DNA of 64,000 bases, from NCBI GenBank assembly GCA_944388965.1, contig CALXKL010000001.1, positions 248,001-312,000 on the forward strand, read 5' to 3'. The notes below the pieces were generated by a model. That model had not been told where the DNA came from. It saw only the letters and a program-made list of their open reading frames with translations, and ran no database searches. The DNA is from an uncultured Spirochaetales bacterium. Its GTDB lineage: Bacteria; Spirochaetota; Spirochaetia; Sphaerochaetales; Sphaerochaetaceae. Shown one piece after another: positions 39,014-47,453 of this stretch (positions are counted from its first letter, which is position 1; every line of letters starts with the position of its first letter). The position numbers were made by a program, and so were the translations under genes.

Positions 39014-39139
39014 AGGCGTTGCACGGCAATCCGGCTCACTGCTCGTTTTTGGGCGGCTTGCCTTCGATTGTCTTGAGAATCAATGCCGGCCGGATGGAGG
39101 ACATTTGTCTTTTCGAAGGTCTGGTCGAATGCCATGGGG

Positions 39140-39496
39140 CTATCTTTCTCTGCCGGGGCAGGTCAGGTGCATCAGATCCTCGATCATCTCGTGGAGGAAG
39201 TGCGCCTCGCTGGTGTCAGATGCACGGTAGAACACCTCCTTGCCGCTGCGGCGCGAGACGACCAGACCGGCCTGGCGCAGCTGCTTCAGATGATGTGATA
39301 CCGCGGGACTGCTCATCTGCATCATCGCCGAGATGTCCAGCACACATTCCTCCCTGTGGCACAGCAGCCAGAAGATGCGGATGCGCACCGCATCGCACAT
39401 CTGCTTTAGTATTGTGGAGACGATCTCGAAGTCGTCCGGAGATGGTATGTCGATCGGTTCTTGACCATGGTCGTGTGGCAGGTGGATGTCGTTCAT
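39140..39496 (-). CDS. ArsR/SmtB-family metal-responsive repressor
   Basis: A 118-residue winged-helix repressor. The recognition helix region SSPAVSHHLKQLRQAGLVVSRR is typical. The EECVLDI stretch matches the ELCVCDL-type metal-box position with only one Cys. The N-terminus is His/Asp-rich (HLPHDHGQEP) and could bind zinc or cadmium with residues near the C-terminal helix. It is divergent from an HMA protein and a Zn/Cd-type ATPase, and an AT-rich palindrome lies in their promoter, so it probably represses metal efflux until metal binds. Confidence 0.93.
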   Translation of the reverse strand: MNDIHLPHDHGQEPIDIPSPDDFEIVSTILKQMCDAVRIRIFWLLCHREECVLDISAMMQMSSPAVSHHLKQLRQAGLVVSRRSGKEVFYRASDTSEAHFLHEMIEDLMHLTCPGRER

Positions 39497-39552
39497 CGGA
39501 AACCTCCAGTCGGTGTTCGCAAGGATTCTATCATGAAACCGCGAAGAAAGTG

Positions 39553-39609
39553 TTGACAGACGGATGGACTGGGTATATTATCAAATCATCAATTAAACAT
39601 ATATTTAAT
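39553..39609 (+). promoter_or_regulatory. Metal-efflux promoter and ArsR-type operator
   Basis: TTGACA (39553-39558), 17 nt, TATTAT (39576-39581). Just downstream ATTAAACATATATTTAAT (39592-39609) is an almost perfect palindrome of the AT-rich type bound by ArsR/SmtB repressors. Its position over the transcription start would block initiation or escape. Confidence 0.75.
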
Positions 39610-39625
39610 CGATTGGAGGTTTATC

Positions 39626-39844
39626 ATGAAGAAGAGCTATCAGATAGAGGTCGACTGCGCCGCATGCGCCCAGAAGATGGAGGAGGCGACGAAGAGGACC
39701 GAAGGGGTGAAGGACTGCGTTGTCAACTTCATGACGCAGAAGATGAACGTCGAGTTCGCGGATGGTGCGGACAGGAATGCCGTCATGAAGAACGTGCTTG
39801 CCGCCTGCCGCCGCGTCGAACGCGACTGCGAGATATACATCTGA
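39626..39844 (+). CDS. Heavy-metal-associated (HMA) domain protein
   Basis: A 72-residue ferredoxin-like HMA protein. The metal site is DCAAC with Cys11 and Cys14, the DCxxC form associated with zinc/cadmium/lead proteins rather than the copper MxCxxC form. It is separated by 9 nt from the ATPase gene. The ATPase lacks its own N-terminal HMA domain, so this is probably the same domain split into a free protein that delivers metal or regulates the pump. GGAGG precedes ATG 39626. Confidence 0.9.
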   Translation: MKKSYQIEVDCAACAQKMEEATKRTEGVKDCVVNFMTQKMNVEFADGADRNAVMKNVLAACRRVERDCEIYI

Positions 39845-39853
39845 GGCGACGCG

Positions 39854-41737
39854 ATGAACAGAAAGCAGAAGGTGATGCTTGCACGCATCCTTGCATCGGC
39901 GGTGCTCCTGGTGGCACTGGCCTTTATCCCCGTGACGGGGATGGCCAGACTGCTGTGCTATCTTGCCGTGTATCTCGTCATAGGATACGACATACTCTCC
40001 AAGGCCTTCTATGGAATCGTCCATGGCCAGGTCTTCGACGAGTGCTTTCTCATGGCGGTTGCGACTGTCGGCGCCTTCGCACTCGCGATATACGACAGGA
40101 GCGGGGACTACAACGAGGCGATTGCGGTCATGCTCTTCTACCAGGTCGGAGAGCTGTTCCAGAGCTATGCCGTGGGAAGGAGCAGGCGCAACATAACCCA
40201 GCTGATGGACATACGTCCAGACTATGCGAACATAGAGGTCGACGGCACGCTCGAGCGTGTCGATCCATCCGATGTCGAGGTGGGAAGCGTCATTGTCGTC
40301 CAGCCGGGAGAGAAGGTGCCTGTCGACGGCGTCGTCATAGAGGGGTCGTCGTCGCTCGACACCAGCGCCCTTACAGGTGAGAGCCTGCCTCGCGAGGTGG
40401 GACAGGGTGACGAGCTGATAAGCGGATGCATCAACATCAGCGGAGTGCTGCGCGTCAGGACCACGAAGGAGTTCGGCGAGTCGACCGTGTCGAAGATACT
40501 GGACCTGGTGGAGAACGCAAGCTCGAGGAAGTCGAAATCGGAGGACTTCATCTCGAAGTTCGCACGAATCTACACACCGGCGGTATGCATAGGTGCCCTG
40601 CTGCTGGCCGTCCTGCCGCCTGTCGCATCGCTTGTGATGGGAGGCGAGGCCGCCTGGCATGTCTGGCTCTACAGGGCGCTCACGTTCCTGGTCATCAGCT
40701 GCCCCTGTGCATTGGTCATATCCATACCGCTTTCGTTCTTCGCCGGTATCGGTGGCGCCAGCAAGGCCGGGGTCCTGGTCAAGGGGTCGAACTACCTCGA
40801 GACGCTCTCGAAGACGAGAACCGTCGTCTTCGACAAGACCGGAACGCTGACGCGCGGGGTCTTCGAGGTCAACGGAATCCATCACAACACGCTGGAGGAC
40901 GAAAGGATACTGGAGCTTGCCGCCCATGCCGAGGTGGCATCCTCCCACCCGATAGCCAGGAGCATCGAGCGTGCCTATGGCGGCGTCGTGGACCGCAGCA
41001 GGGTGGAGGACATCCATGAGATCGGTGGAAACGGCGTCGTCGCCCGGGTCGACGGTCATCAGGTGGCCTGCGGAAACGACAAGCTCATGCACACTCTGGG
41101 CGTTGAGCCTGTCATGTGCCACAGCATCGGAACAATCATCCATGTGGCGATCGACGGGGAGTATGCCGGACACATTGTGATATCGGATGTCGTCAAGCCG
41201 AATTCGGCCTTGGCCGTGAAGGAGCTGAGAAGGGCCGGTGTGGACAGCATCGTCATGCTCACGGGCGATGCCGACAGGGTCGCCCGCTCGGTCGCCGAAT
41301 CGCTTGGAATCGACGCCGTCTACAGCGAACTGCTGCCTGCGGACAAGGTGGACAAGGTTGAGCAGCTTATTGCGCACAGGCGTCCCGGCCAGGCGCTGGC
41401 CTTCGTCGGCGACGGTATCAACGACGCCCCTGTCCTGTCCAGGGCGGACATCGGAATCGCCATGGGTGCCATGGGAAGCGATGCGGCCATCGAGGCTGCG
41501 GATGTGGTGCTGATGGACGACGACCCGCTGAAGATCGCCAAGGCCATCAGGATATCCCGCAAGTGCCTGGGCATCGTCTACCAGAACATCTTCTTCGCCA
41601 TCGGCGTGAAGCTTGTCTGCCTCCTGCTTGGCGCGCTTGGAATCGCGAACATGTGGCTTGCCATCTTCGCCGACGTGGGCGTCATGGTGATTGCGGTGGT
41701 CAATGCCATAAGGGCGTTGTTCGTCGAGAAGCTGTGA
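39854..41737 (+). CDS. P1B-type Zn2+/Cd2+/Pb2+-exporting ATPase
   Basis: A 627-residue inner-membrane metal pump. Visible motifs are TGES (ALTGESLPR), the CPC membrane site SCPCALVISIP, phosphorylation DKTGTLTRG, nucleotide-site SSHPIARS and the hinge GDGINDAPVL. A Lys in the seventh helix (IGVKLVCLLLGALG) and an Asp in the eighth (FADVGVMVIAVVNAIR) match ZntA K693/D714, which indicates group P1B-2 (Zn/Cd/Pb). No N-terminal HMA domain is fused. Control is by the upstream ArsR-type repressor. Confidence 0.95.
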   Translation: MNRKQKVMLARILASAVLLVALAFIPVTGMARLLCYLAVYLVIGYDILSKAFYGIVHGQVFDECFLMAVATVGAFALAIYDRSGDYNEAIAVMLFYQVGELFQSYAVGRSRRNITQLMDIRPDYANIEVDGTLERVDPSDVEVGSVIVVQPGEKVPVDGVVIEGSSSLDTSALTGESLPREVGQGDELISGCINISGVLRVRTTKEFGESTVSKILDLVENASSRKSKSEDFISKFARIYTPAVCIGALLLAVLPPVASLVMGGEAAWHVWLYRALTFLVISCPCALVISIPLSFFAGIGGASKAGVLVKGSNYLETLSKTRTVVFDKTGTLTRGVFEVNGIHHNTLEDERILELAAHAEVASSHPIARSIERAYGGVVDRSRVEDIHEIGGNGVVARVDGHQVACGNDKLMHTLGVEPVMCHSIGTIIHVAIDGEYAGHIVISDVVKPNSALAVKELRRAGVDSIVMLTGDADRVARSVAESLGIDAVYSELLPADKVDKVEQLIAHRRPGQALAFVGDGINDAPVLSRADIGIAMGAMGSDAAIEAADVVLMDDDPLKIAKAIRISRKCLGIVYQNIFFAIGVKLVCLLLGALGIANMWLAIFADVGVMVIAVVNAIRALFVEKL

Positions 41738-41750
41738 TTCTGGAATTGTT

Positions 41751-41774
41751 CGGCCTCCGCTTGTGTGGAGGCCG
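41751..41774. terminator. Bidirectional stem-loop between convergent genes
   Basis: CGGCCTCC (41751-41758) pairs with GGAGGCCG (41767-41774) across an 8-nt loop. It lies between the ATPase and the GNAT gene and lacks a strong T tract on either side. Confidence 0.55.
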
Positions 41775-41779
41775 TCCCA

Positions 41780-42220
41780 TCAGTGGATGTCCTTCGAATA
41801 CATGACCATGTCGACCAGCCGTCTGCCGTCCTCGACGACGGGATGGTCGTACTGCAGGAAGAAGCCCTTCCTGATACCGCATCGCCTGAAGCCGTTTTTC
41901 TCATAGAAGCGTCTTGCAGGGGATGCATCCCCGGTCCCGACGATGAGACGGGTGCATCGGCCGGAAAGCTCATGGATGATGCATGAGAGCATATTCGAGC
42001 CATGGCCACGTCCCCTGAGGCATGAAGGCACCGCGATGTTCATGAGCTCTGCCTCTTGTCCACGCATGACGACTATGGCGATGCATACTGTCACACCGTC
42101 CTCCGTCAGGGCGTACATCGTTCCACTGTCCAGATAGCGGCCAAGCATCGCCTCGTCCTCGTCCGCCTCGAGAAGGAGGGAGAGGTATCCGCTCCTGTCT
42201 CCGGTGATCTTCATGAACAT
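41780..42220 (-). CDS. GNAT-family N-acetyltransferase
   Basis: A 146-residue acetyl-CoA-dependent N-acetyltransferase. The acetyl-CoA loop is LRGRGHGSNML (R/Q-x-x-G-x-G/A type), preceded by strand AELMNIAVPS. The final ARRFYEKNGFRRCGIR is the usual GNAT C-terminal motif. The substrate is unknown; the small size suggests a small-molecule or protein N-terminal acetyltransferase. AGGAGA precedes ATG 42220. It is transcribed alone, divergent from a two-component system. Confidence 0.9.
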   Translation of the reverse strand: MFMKITGDRSGYLSLLLEADEDEAMLGRYLDSGTMYALTEDGVTVCIAIVVMRGQEAELMNIAVPSCLRGRGHGSNMLSCIIHELSGRCTRLIVGTGDASPARRFYEKNGFRRCGIRKGFFLQYDHPVVEDGRRLVDMVMYSKDIH

Positions 42221-42326
42221 GTGGAACTCTCCTTCCTGTGGAATTATAATCTAGTCCCGCAGGGCATGAGTACCGCATGCTTTCATCTTACTTTAATGAA
42301 GGCGTGCGACATTGCCCATGGAGGAC

Positions 42327-43004
42327 ATGATGAGGATTCTTGTCGCAGAGGACGAAGTCGAACTCAACAGGCTGATATGCCGCCGTCTGGAAGACGAATC
42401 ATGGACCGTCGACGGCGTACATGACGGCCAGAGCGCCCTGGATTATCTGGAGACGGGCGAGTACGACGTGGCCGTCCTGGACATCATGATGCCCAGGCTG
42501 GACGGGCTTACCGTGCTCAGACGCTTTCGCGAAGGCGGTGGGAATACACCGGTGCTGTTCCTCACGGCCCGCGACGCCGTGGAGGACCGGGTGACGGGCC
42601 TTGACAGCGGAGCCGACGACTATCTCGTCAAGCCGTTCTCGTTCCAGGAGCTGCTTGCCCGCATAAGGGTCCTCATACGAAGAAGCGGACAGTCGGATTC
42701 CAACCAGCTGCGTGTGGACGACCTGGTGCTGGACCTGTCCAGCCACAGGGTCTGGCGCGCGGGCGTGGAGATAGAGCTCAGCGCAAAGGAGTATTCGATT
42801 CTCGAGTACATGATGCTCAACGAGGGGCGCATCCTCCAGCGCGAGAGCTTCCGAAGCCATGTCTGGTCCTGGGACTACGACGGGGAGTCCAACGTCGTGG
42901 ACGTGTACATAAGATTTCTCAGACGCAAGATAGACGAGGGACATGAGCGCAGGCTGATCCACACCGTTCGTGGGGCAGGCTACATGATCAGAGGTGGCGA
43001 ATGA
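42327..43004 (+). CDS. OmpR-family response regulator
   Basis: A 225-residue transcriptional regulator. The receiver domain has the acidic pair in LVAEDEVE, phospho-acceptor Asp in VAVLDIMMPRLDG and the Lys in YLVKPFSF. The C-terminal winged helix (about 125-225) ends in VRGAGYMIRGGE. GGAGG at 42320-42324 serves ATG 42327 or ATG 42330; the second has better spacing. It overlaps the sensor kinase gene by 4 nt. Confidence 0.95.
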   Translation: MMRILVAEDEVELNRLICRRLEDESWTVDGVHDGQSALDYLETGEYDVAVLDIMMPRLDGLTVLRRFREGGGNTPVLFLTARDAVEDRVTGLDSGADDYLVKPFSFQELLARIRVLIRRSGQSDSNQLRVDDLVLDLSSHRVWRAGVEIELSAKEYSILEYMMLNEGRILQRESFRSHVWSWDYDGESNVVDVYIRFLRRKIDEGHERRLIHTVRGAGYMIRGGE

Positions 43005-44335
43005 CGATAAAGAAGCGCATAGTCGTATGGTATACGCTGTGGATGGGTCTGCTGGCCATATTGCTGATGGCCGCCGTCGTGTCGGCAAGCGACATCCTGG
43101 TGCGCCGCGAGGCGATGGAGGACCTGGCGGAGGAGGTCGGCGATGCGATGGAGGACGCCTGGATGTATGACGGGCGCCTCGTCATCGACGACATCGACTT
43201 CTACGAGGACGGGATATACATCCAGATATTCGACCATAATGGAAATCTCCTGGCCGGGATGGATGACGACGACTTTCCGGCCCTGACGTACGACCTGGGC
43301 ACCGTCACGGATGACGGCAGATGGCTCGTACTCGTGAACGAGAACAGGGACGGTCTGATTGTCAGAGGGCTCATGAGGACATATGGCATGGGCTCGTACA
43401 TAGGATCCGTCCAGATCCTGTCCCTCATACTCCTGCCCGTCGTCATAGCGCTTGCGGCCCTGGGCGGCTACTTCATCGTACGCCGCTCTTTCCTTCCGGC
43501 CGACAGGGCGATCGAGGCCGCAGACCGCATCATCGATTCCAACGACCTGTCACGCCGCATCGCTCTGGGCGAGGGCAACGACGAGATCCATCGCATGGCA
43601 TCGGCGTTCGACTCCATGCTGGACCGTCTGGAGGAGGCCTTCCAGAAGGAGAAGCAGTTCACCAGCGACGCCTCGCATGAGCTCAGGACGCCGTTGTCCG
43701 TCATAAAGGCCGAGTGCGAATACGCGCTCTCTCACAGCGACGACAGGGGCAGGATGGAGGAGGCGCTCAGGCAGATAGACCGTCAGGGCGACAGGATGAT
43801 GGCGCTTGTGGGCGCCCTGCTTGCGATAGCACGTGCCGACCGCGGCACTCTCGCTCCGAAATACGAGAGCTTCGACCTGGTGGAGCTGGTCAGGGTCGTC
43901 TCCTCCAGCCTCGAGGACAAGGCGGGGGAGAAGAGCATCACCATCTCTTCCAAGATGCCTGACAGCCTGGTCGTCACGAGCGACCAGGGCATGATCACGA
44001 GGGTGCTGGTGAACTACATGTCGAATGCGATCCAGTACACGGACGAAGGAGGCTGGGTGCTTGTCAGGCTCCGTGACAGAGGCGACATGGTGGAGATCGC
44101 GGTCGAGGACAACGGAATCGGGATTTCGGAGTACAACCAGGCCAGGATCTGGGACAGGTTCTACCAGGTGGACCCCTCGCGCAGCGCCTCGTCATCGGGT
44201 GCGGGCCTCGGCCTTGCGATGGTCAAGGGCATGGCCGACGCCCTGTCGGGGAGCGTCTCTGTGGAGAGCGCACCGGGACAGGGGAGCGTGTTCACGTTCA
44301 CTTTCCCGAAGAATCCACGGAAGGATGCCGAGTGA
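43001..44335 (+). CDS. Sensor histidine kinase
   Basis: A 444-residue membrane kinase partner of the preceding regulator. TM1 is about 11-31, a periplasmic sensor with Asp-rich stretches (DDIDFYEDG, MDDDDFP) is about 35-135, and TM2 about 138-160. A HAMP-like linker follows, then the H-box SHELRTPLSV (phospho-His about 225), the N-box NYMSNAIQYT and G-boxes DNGIGIS and GAGLGLAMVKG. The acidic periplasmic loop might sense cations or cationic peptides; that is speculation. Order and overlap with the regulator indicate a cognate pair. Confidence 0.95.
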   Translation: MTIKKRIVVWYTLWMGLLAILLMAAVVSASDILVRREAMEDLAEEVGDAMEDAWMYDGRLVIDDIDFYEDGIYIQIFDHNGNLLAGMDDDDFPALTYDLGTVTDDGRWLVLVNENRDGLIVRGLMRTYGMGSYIGSVQILSLILLPVVIALAALGGYFIVRRSFLPADRAIEAADRIIDSNDLSRRIALGEGNDEIHRMASAFDSMLDRLEEAFQKEKQFTSDASHELRTPLSVIKAECEYALSHSDDRGRMEEALRQIDRQGDRMMALVGALLAIARADRGTLAPKYESFDLVELVRVVSSSLEDKAGEKSITISSKMPDSLVVTSDQGMITRVLVNYMSNAIQYTDEGGWVLVRLRDRGDMVEIAVEDNGIGISEYNQARIWDRFYQVDPSRSASSSGAGLGLAMVKGMADALSGSVSVESAPGQGSVFTFTFPKNPRKDAE

Positions 44336-44566
44336 TTACCGACATTCTTCCGTGAATATCGGCTTTCTTCCTTTCTCCTGTTTCCTCTGCTCATATGTGC
44401 GGATCTTGTCAGGGATGGACAGAAGCATGGCGAAAGCCTTTGGCACAGAGGCCCGGGCCCATTGCCATGTGTCCGTATCCATGTTTCTGAAGAATGCGGA
44501 CAATGCGACGACAACAGTTGAAATGGTGGCCTGAATCGTCGAGAATCCATTGTCAGGAACACTCAT
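44336..44566 (-). CDS. Possible small protein opposite the region before the GluTR-like gene
   Basis: A 76-residue minus-strand frame fills the 229-nt gap between the kinase gene and the glutamyl-tRNA-reductase-like gene. It begins MSVPDNGFST, has a hydrophobic stretch (ISTVVVALSAFF) and a basic tail. A TAGAAT box lies 4 nt before its ATG on the minus strand. I recognise no family, and it overlaps the convergent kinase stop. It may equally be an untranslated leader of the plus-strand gene. Confidence 0.25.
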   Translation of the reverse strand: MSVPDNGFSTIQATISTVVVALSAFFRNMDTDTWQWARASVPKAFAMLLSIPDKIRTYEQRKQEKGRKPIFTEECR

Positions 44567-45680
44567 GTCGATTCTATATATAACAGGCCTGGACTTCACA
44601 CGTTCGATCCGGCTCTTCGACCATCTGCAGAACGGGGGCCGCGCTCTTCTCGAGACGACCACGCGCCGTCTGATGAAGATTCTGCGCTTCCCGTTCGTCC
44701 TCATCGTCACATGCGACAGGGCGGAAGTCCTGGGCATGGGAAGGGCTTCCTGCGAGGTGCTGGAGCGTGCACTGTCCGTCAGTCCGATAGCGGCGGCGAA
44801 GTGCAGGTACTCCCTGGAGGGGGAGGAAGCCGAGAGACATGTCATGCTGCTTGCCACCGGCACGATATCCCCTCTGTTCGGAGAGGATACTGTCCAGGGG
44901 CAGATCGCCATGGCATGCGACGTCGCCCGACTGTCTGGAAGCTCATGTCCGGCTCTCAACAAACTGTGCAACATGGCCGTGGCCTTCTCCAAGAGGATGC
45001 ACTCGACACACCGCATACGGGTGTTCGACCACAGCATCGCAGCCGAGGTCGCCAGGCGCGTGAAGGGCATGCACAACATACTGGTCACAGGCTCGGGAGA
45101 AGGTGCAAGAATCGTGGCCGGAGCGTTGCTCGAGGACGGACATGAGGTGCATATGGCACTCAGGGACGAGACCAAGACCTTCCTCATACCGGTCGGTGCA
45201 CGTGCCGTGTCGTACGATGACAGGATGAGGGAGGCGAAATGGGCCGATGCCGTGGTATCCGCATCGTCCGGACTGTATCATACGTTCAGCGTGCAGGAGT
45301 GCCTCGAGATAGCCCCCAGACCGATGTTCGACCTCGCCTCTCCCGACGACCTGCCCGACGCCGAAAACGTGACACATCTTGACGGCATGCACATAGCGCA
45401 GCCAGAAAAGGATGCGGTGATCCGTCTCGTCGGCGACGAGGCCGACAGGGAGATGGCCGCCTACAGGGCCTGGAGGGAGAAGGCCGAGGGGCATGTGGAG
45501 CTCGAGGACAGGGCGGAGGAGGTCGCCCTCGAGGCCATGAGACGGCTGTCGGGGTGTGTCCATGGCCTTGGCCTGGACGATGAGGGCGAGCGCAGAGTGA
45601 GGCAGACGATCCTGGACAGCGTCAAGAAGGCATACGTCACGAAGGAGTATGCCTGGCGTAAAGGCGCACGGGGATGTTGA
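44565..45680 (+). CDS. Divergent glutamyl-tRNA reductase-like protein
   Basis: A 371-residue protein with the HemA outline. The catalytic segment reads FVLIVTCDRAEVL (the conserved Cys of TCNRxE is kept, Asn replaced by Asp). GEDTVQGQIAMA corresponds to GEDQILGQVK, and a Rossmann domain follows (ILVTGSGEGARIVAGAL). True GluTR reduces Glu-tRNA to glutamate-1-semialdehyde for tetrapyrrole synthesis. No other tetrapyrrole gene is in the window and the sequence is shortened and divergent, so activity is uncertain. ATG 44565 is chosen; there is no clear SD. Confidence 0.7.
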   Translation: MSILYITGLDFTRSIRLFDHLQNGGRALLETTTRRLMKILRFPFVLIVTCDRAEVLGMGRASCEVLERALSVSPIAAAKCRYSLEGEEAERHVMLLATGTISPLFGEDTVQGQIAMACDVARLSGSSCPALNKLCNMAVAFSKRMHSTHRIRVFDHSIAAEVARRVKGMHNILVTGSGEGARIVAGALLEDGHEVHMALRDETKTFLIPVGARAVSYDDRMREAKWADAVVSASSGLYHTFSVQECLEIAPRPMFDLASPDDLPDAENVTHLDGMHIAQPEKDAVIRLVGDEADREMAAYRAWREKAEGHVELEDRAEEVALEAMRRLSGCVHGLGLDDEGERRVRQTILDSVKKAYVTKEYAWRKGARGC

Positions 45681-45841
45681 ATTCGTGTTTTTCTCCGTTT
45701 AACCAATGGACATGAGGTCCTGTCGGTGGGAGAATCTGGAGAAAGATGGAAAAAGTTTCCTTCTTTCATTCTCTTTTAATTTTCGCCCTGTAATGTAGGG
45801 CCATCGAGAAGAAAAAGGAAAAGTGAAAGGAGATGATCGAT

Positions 45842-46582
45842 ATGAAGAACAAGAGAATATCCCTGGTTGTCGTGATGCTGGTGCTCGCTTCGGCGGTGCT
45901 CTTCGCCGCAGACGGCTACATCAGCCGTGAGAAGGCAATGGAGATCGCGCTTGCGGATGCAGGCGTGGAGAAAGGGCAGGCGAGCTTCGTGCGCTCACAC
46001 CTGGACCGCGACGACGGACGCATGATCTACGATGTCGAGTTCTATGTCGCCGACATGGAGTACGACTACGAGATCGACGCCGTCGACGGCGAGATCCTCG
46101 CCCAGGACCGCGATGCGGAGTACTGGGGCGAATGGGGAAGGAACGAGGTGTCCATAAGCGAGGAGGAGGCGACCCGCATCGCACTTGACGATGCCAAGGT
46201 GACCGACACGCTCTATGTCAGGACCAATCTGGACCGTGACGACGGACGCTTCGTCTACGAGATCGAGTTCGGCACCCAGGACAGGGAGTATGAGTACAAG
46301 ATCGATGCCGCCAGCGGCAGGATCCGCGAGACGGACATCGAGCGCGTGAAGAGGACGTCCGTTTCAGACGCCAAGGTCTCGATCGAGGAGGCTGCGGCGA
46401 TGGTCATGGAGCGCATAGGGGATGGAATCGGACGCGACGACATCAGGATCCGCCAGGACCTTGACGACGGGAGGATCGTCTACGAGGGCGATGCCTGGTA
46501 TGGAAAGTACGAATACGAGTTCGAAATCGATGCCGCGACCGGACGCTTCCGCGACTGGGAGAGGGAGAGGATCGACTGGTAG
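45842..46582 (+). CDS. Exported protein with three PepSY repeats
   Basis: A 246-residue periplasmic protein. The signal peptide is MKNKRISLVVVMLVLASAVL, then FAADG. Three tandem PepSY domains follow, each with an 'S.E.A..IAL.DA' helix and a 'DDGR..YE.E' beta hairpin (about 28-100, 102-170, 180-246). The repeats end in EYDYEIDAVDGEIL, EYKIDAASGRI and EFEIDAATGRF. PepSY domains are thought to inhibit proteases or bind peptides. AAAGGAGA gives 8-nt spacing to ATG 45842, better than ATG 45833. The protein is very acidic. Confidence 0.9.
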   Translation: MKNKRISLVVVMLVLASAVLFAADGYISREKAMEIALADAGVEKGQASFVRSHLDRDDGRMIYDVEFYVADMEYDYEIDAVDGEILAQDRDAEYWGEWGRNEVSISEEEATRIALDDAKVTDTLYVRTNLDRDDGRFVYEIEFGTQDREYEYKIDAASGRIRETDIERVKRTSVSDAKVSIEEAAAMVMERIGDGIGRDDIRIRQDLDDGRIVYEGDAWYGKYEYEFEIDAATGRFRDWERERIDW

Positions 46583-46602
46583 TCACAATCCATGAAGCAG
46601 GG

Positions 46603-46628
46603 GAAGGCGGGGCGACCCGCCTTCTTCG
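46603..46628 (+). terminator. Stem-loop terminator after the PepSY gene
   Basis: GAAGGCGGG (46603-46611) pairs with CCCGCCTTC (46616-46624) around a GCGA tetraloop, 20 nt after the stop. The T tract is weak. Confidence 0.7.
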
Positions 46629-46656
46629 CATCATATGGCATGATGTGCATGTTTTT

Positions 46657-46688
46657 TTGTAAACCCTAATTTTCAATGAGGTTTACAT
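46657..46688. promoter_or_regulatory. BirA biotin operator upstream of bioM
   Basis: TTGTAAACC (46657-46665), 14-nt spacer, GGTTTACAT (46680-46688) matches the known BirA operator TTGTAAACC-N14-16-GGTTTACAA with one mismatch. The right half contains TTTACA, which can serve as the -35 box for the -10 at 46706, so BirA binding would block RNA polymerase. Confidence 0.88.
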
Positions 46689-46711
46689 AGCCTCTGTCCA
46701 CATGCTATCCT
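46682..46711 (+). promoter_or_regulatory. bioMN promoter, extended -10 next to the ATG
   Basis: TTTACA (46682-46687), 18 nt, TATCCT (46706-46711) preceded by TGC, then 7 nt to ATG 46719. The -35 is embedded in the BirA operator and there is no SD. Confidence 0.55.
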
Positions 46712-46718
46712 CCACACC

Positions 46719-47453
46719 ATGGATGCGCTTCGTGTAGAGGACGTCTCCCTGTCGATCAGGGAAAGTGGAATACTTGACGGTGTCTCGTTCTCCCTGGAAA
46801 AGGGATCGTTCAGTGCCATGTGCGGTCATAACGGCGCCGGCAAGAGCCAGCTGCTGAGGATCATCAAGGGGCTTGCCAGGCCTTCCTCCGGTCGCATTCT
46901 TCTGGATGGACGCGAATGCAGTGCGAAGGAGAGGATGCGTAGGGTCGGGCTCGTCTTCCAGGACGCCCAGATGCAGATGGTGGCGCAGAGCGTGGAGAAG
47001 GACATAGCCTTCGGCCCCGAGAACCTGGGGCTGGACAGGGACGAGGTGTCCAGACGTGTCGGGATGGCGCTGGCCCTGATGGGGCTCGAGGCTCATGCGA
47101 AGCGGCGTCCGCAGACCCTTTCAGGCGGCGAGCTGAGGAAGACGGCCATCGCCGGCGTCCTTGCCATGGAGCCGGACGTCATCCTTATGGACGAACCCTT
47201 CGCGAACCTCGACTACCCGTCGACGCTGACGGTCATCAGGTCCCTGCTGGAGCTGCATGAGAAGGGCTTCACCATACTCGTGGTATCGCATGAGGCGGAG
47301 AAGTTCCTCAGCCATACCGACCGCCTGATCGTGATGTCACATGGCCGGGTGGTCGTGGACGGAAGGGCATGCGACGAATACCACAGGCTTGTCGAGAACG
47401 ACATCTACATCCCGCCTGCGGCATCATTCGAGGATCTGACGTGGCTGGCATGA
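46719..47453 (+). CDS. bioM: Biotin ECF transporter ATPase subunit BioM
   Basis: A 244-residue ECF-type ABC ATPase. Walker A is GHNGAGKS, the Q-loop VFQDAQMQM (double-Gln form typical of ECF ATPases), signature LSGGELRK, and Walker B VILMDEPF. With the T-component next to it and BioY nearby, it powers biotin uptake. The BirA operator in front supports the biotin assignment over cobalt or nickel. It ends in a 4-nt overlap with bioN. Confidence 0.92.
   Translation: MDALRVEDVSLSIRESGILDGVSFSLEKGSFSAMCGHNGAGKSQLLRIIKGLARPSSGRILLDGRECSAKERMRRVGLVFQDAQMQMVAQSVEKDIAFGPENLGLDRDEVSRRVGMALALMGLEAHAKRRPQTLSGGELRKTAIAGVLAMEPDVILMDEPFANLDYPSTLTVIRSLLELHEKGFTILVVSHEAEKFLSHTDRLIVMSHGRVVVDGRACDEYHRLVENDIYIPPAASFEDLTWLA

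Noticed and set aside
39014-39139. A gene or clear terminator between the fumarase and arsR-type genes
   Set aside because: The frames are short and the hairpins weak; nothing beyond intergenic sequence can be supported.
39605-41377. 590-codon minus-strand frame opposite the HMA and P1B-ATPase genes
   Set aside because: The plus strand has all ATPase motifs; the minus product has no recognisable domain and is a codon-bias artefact.
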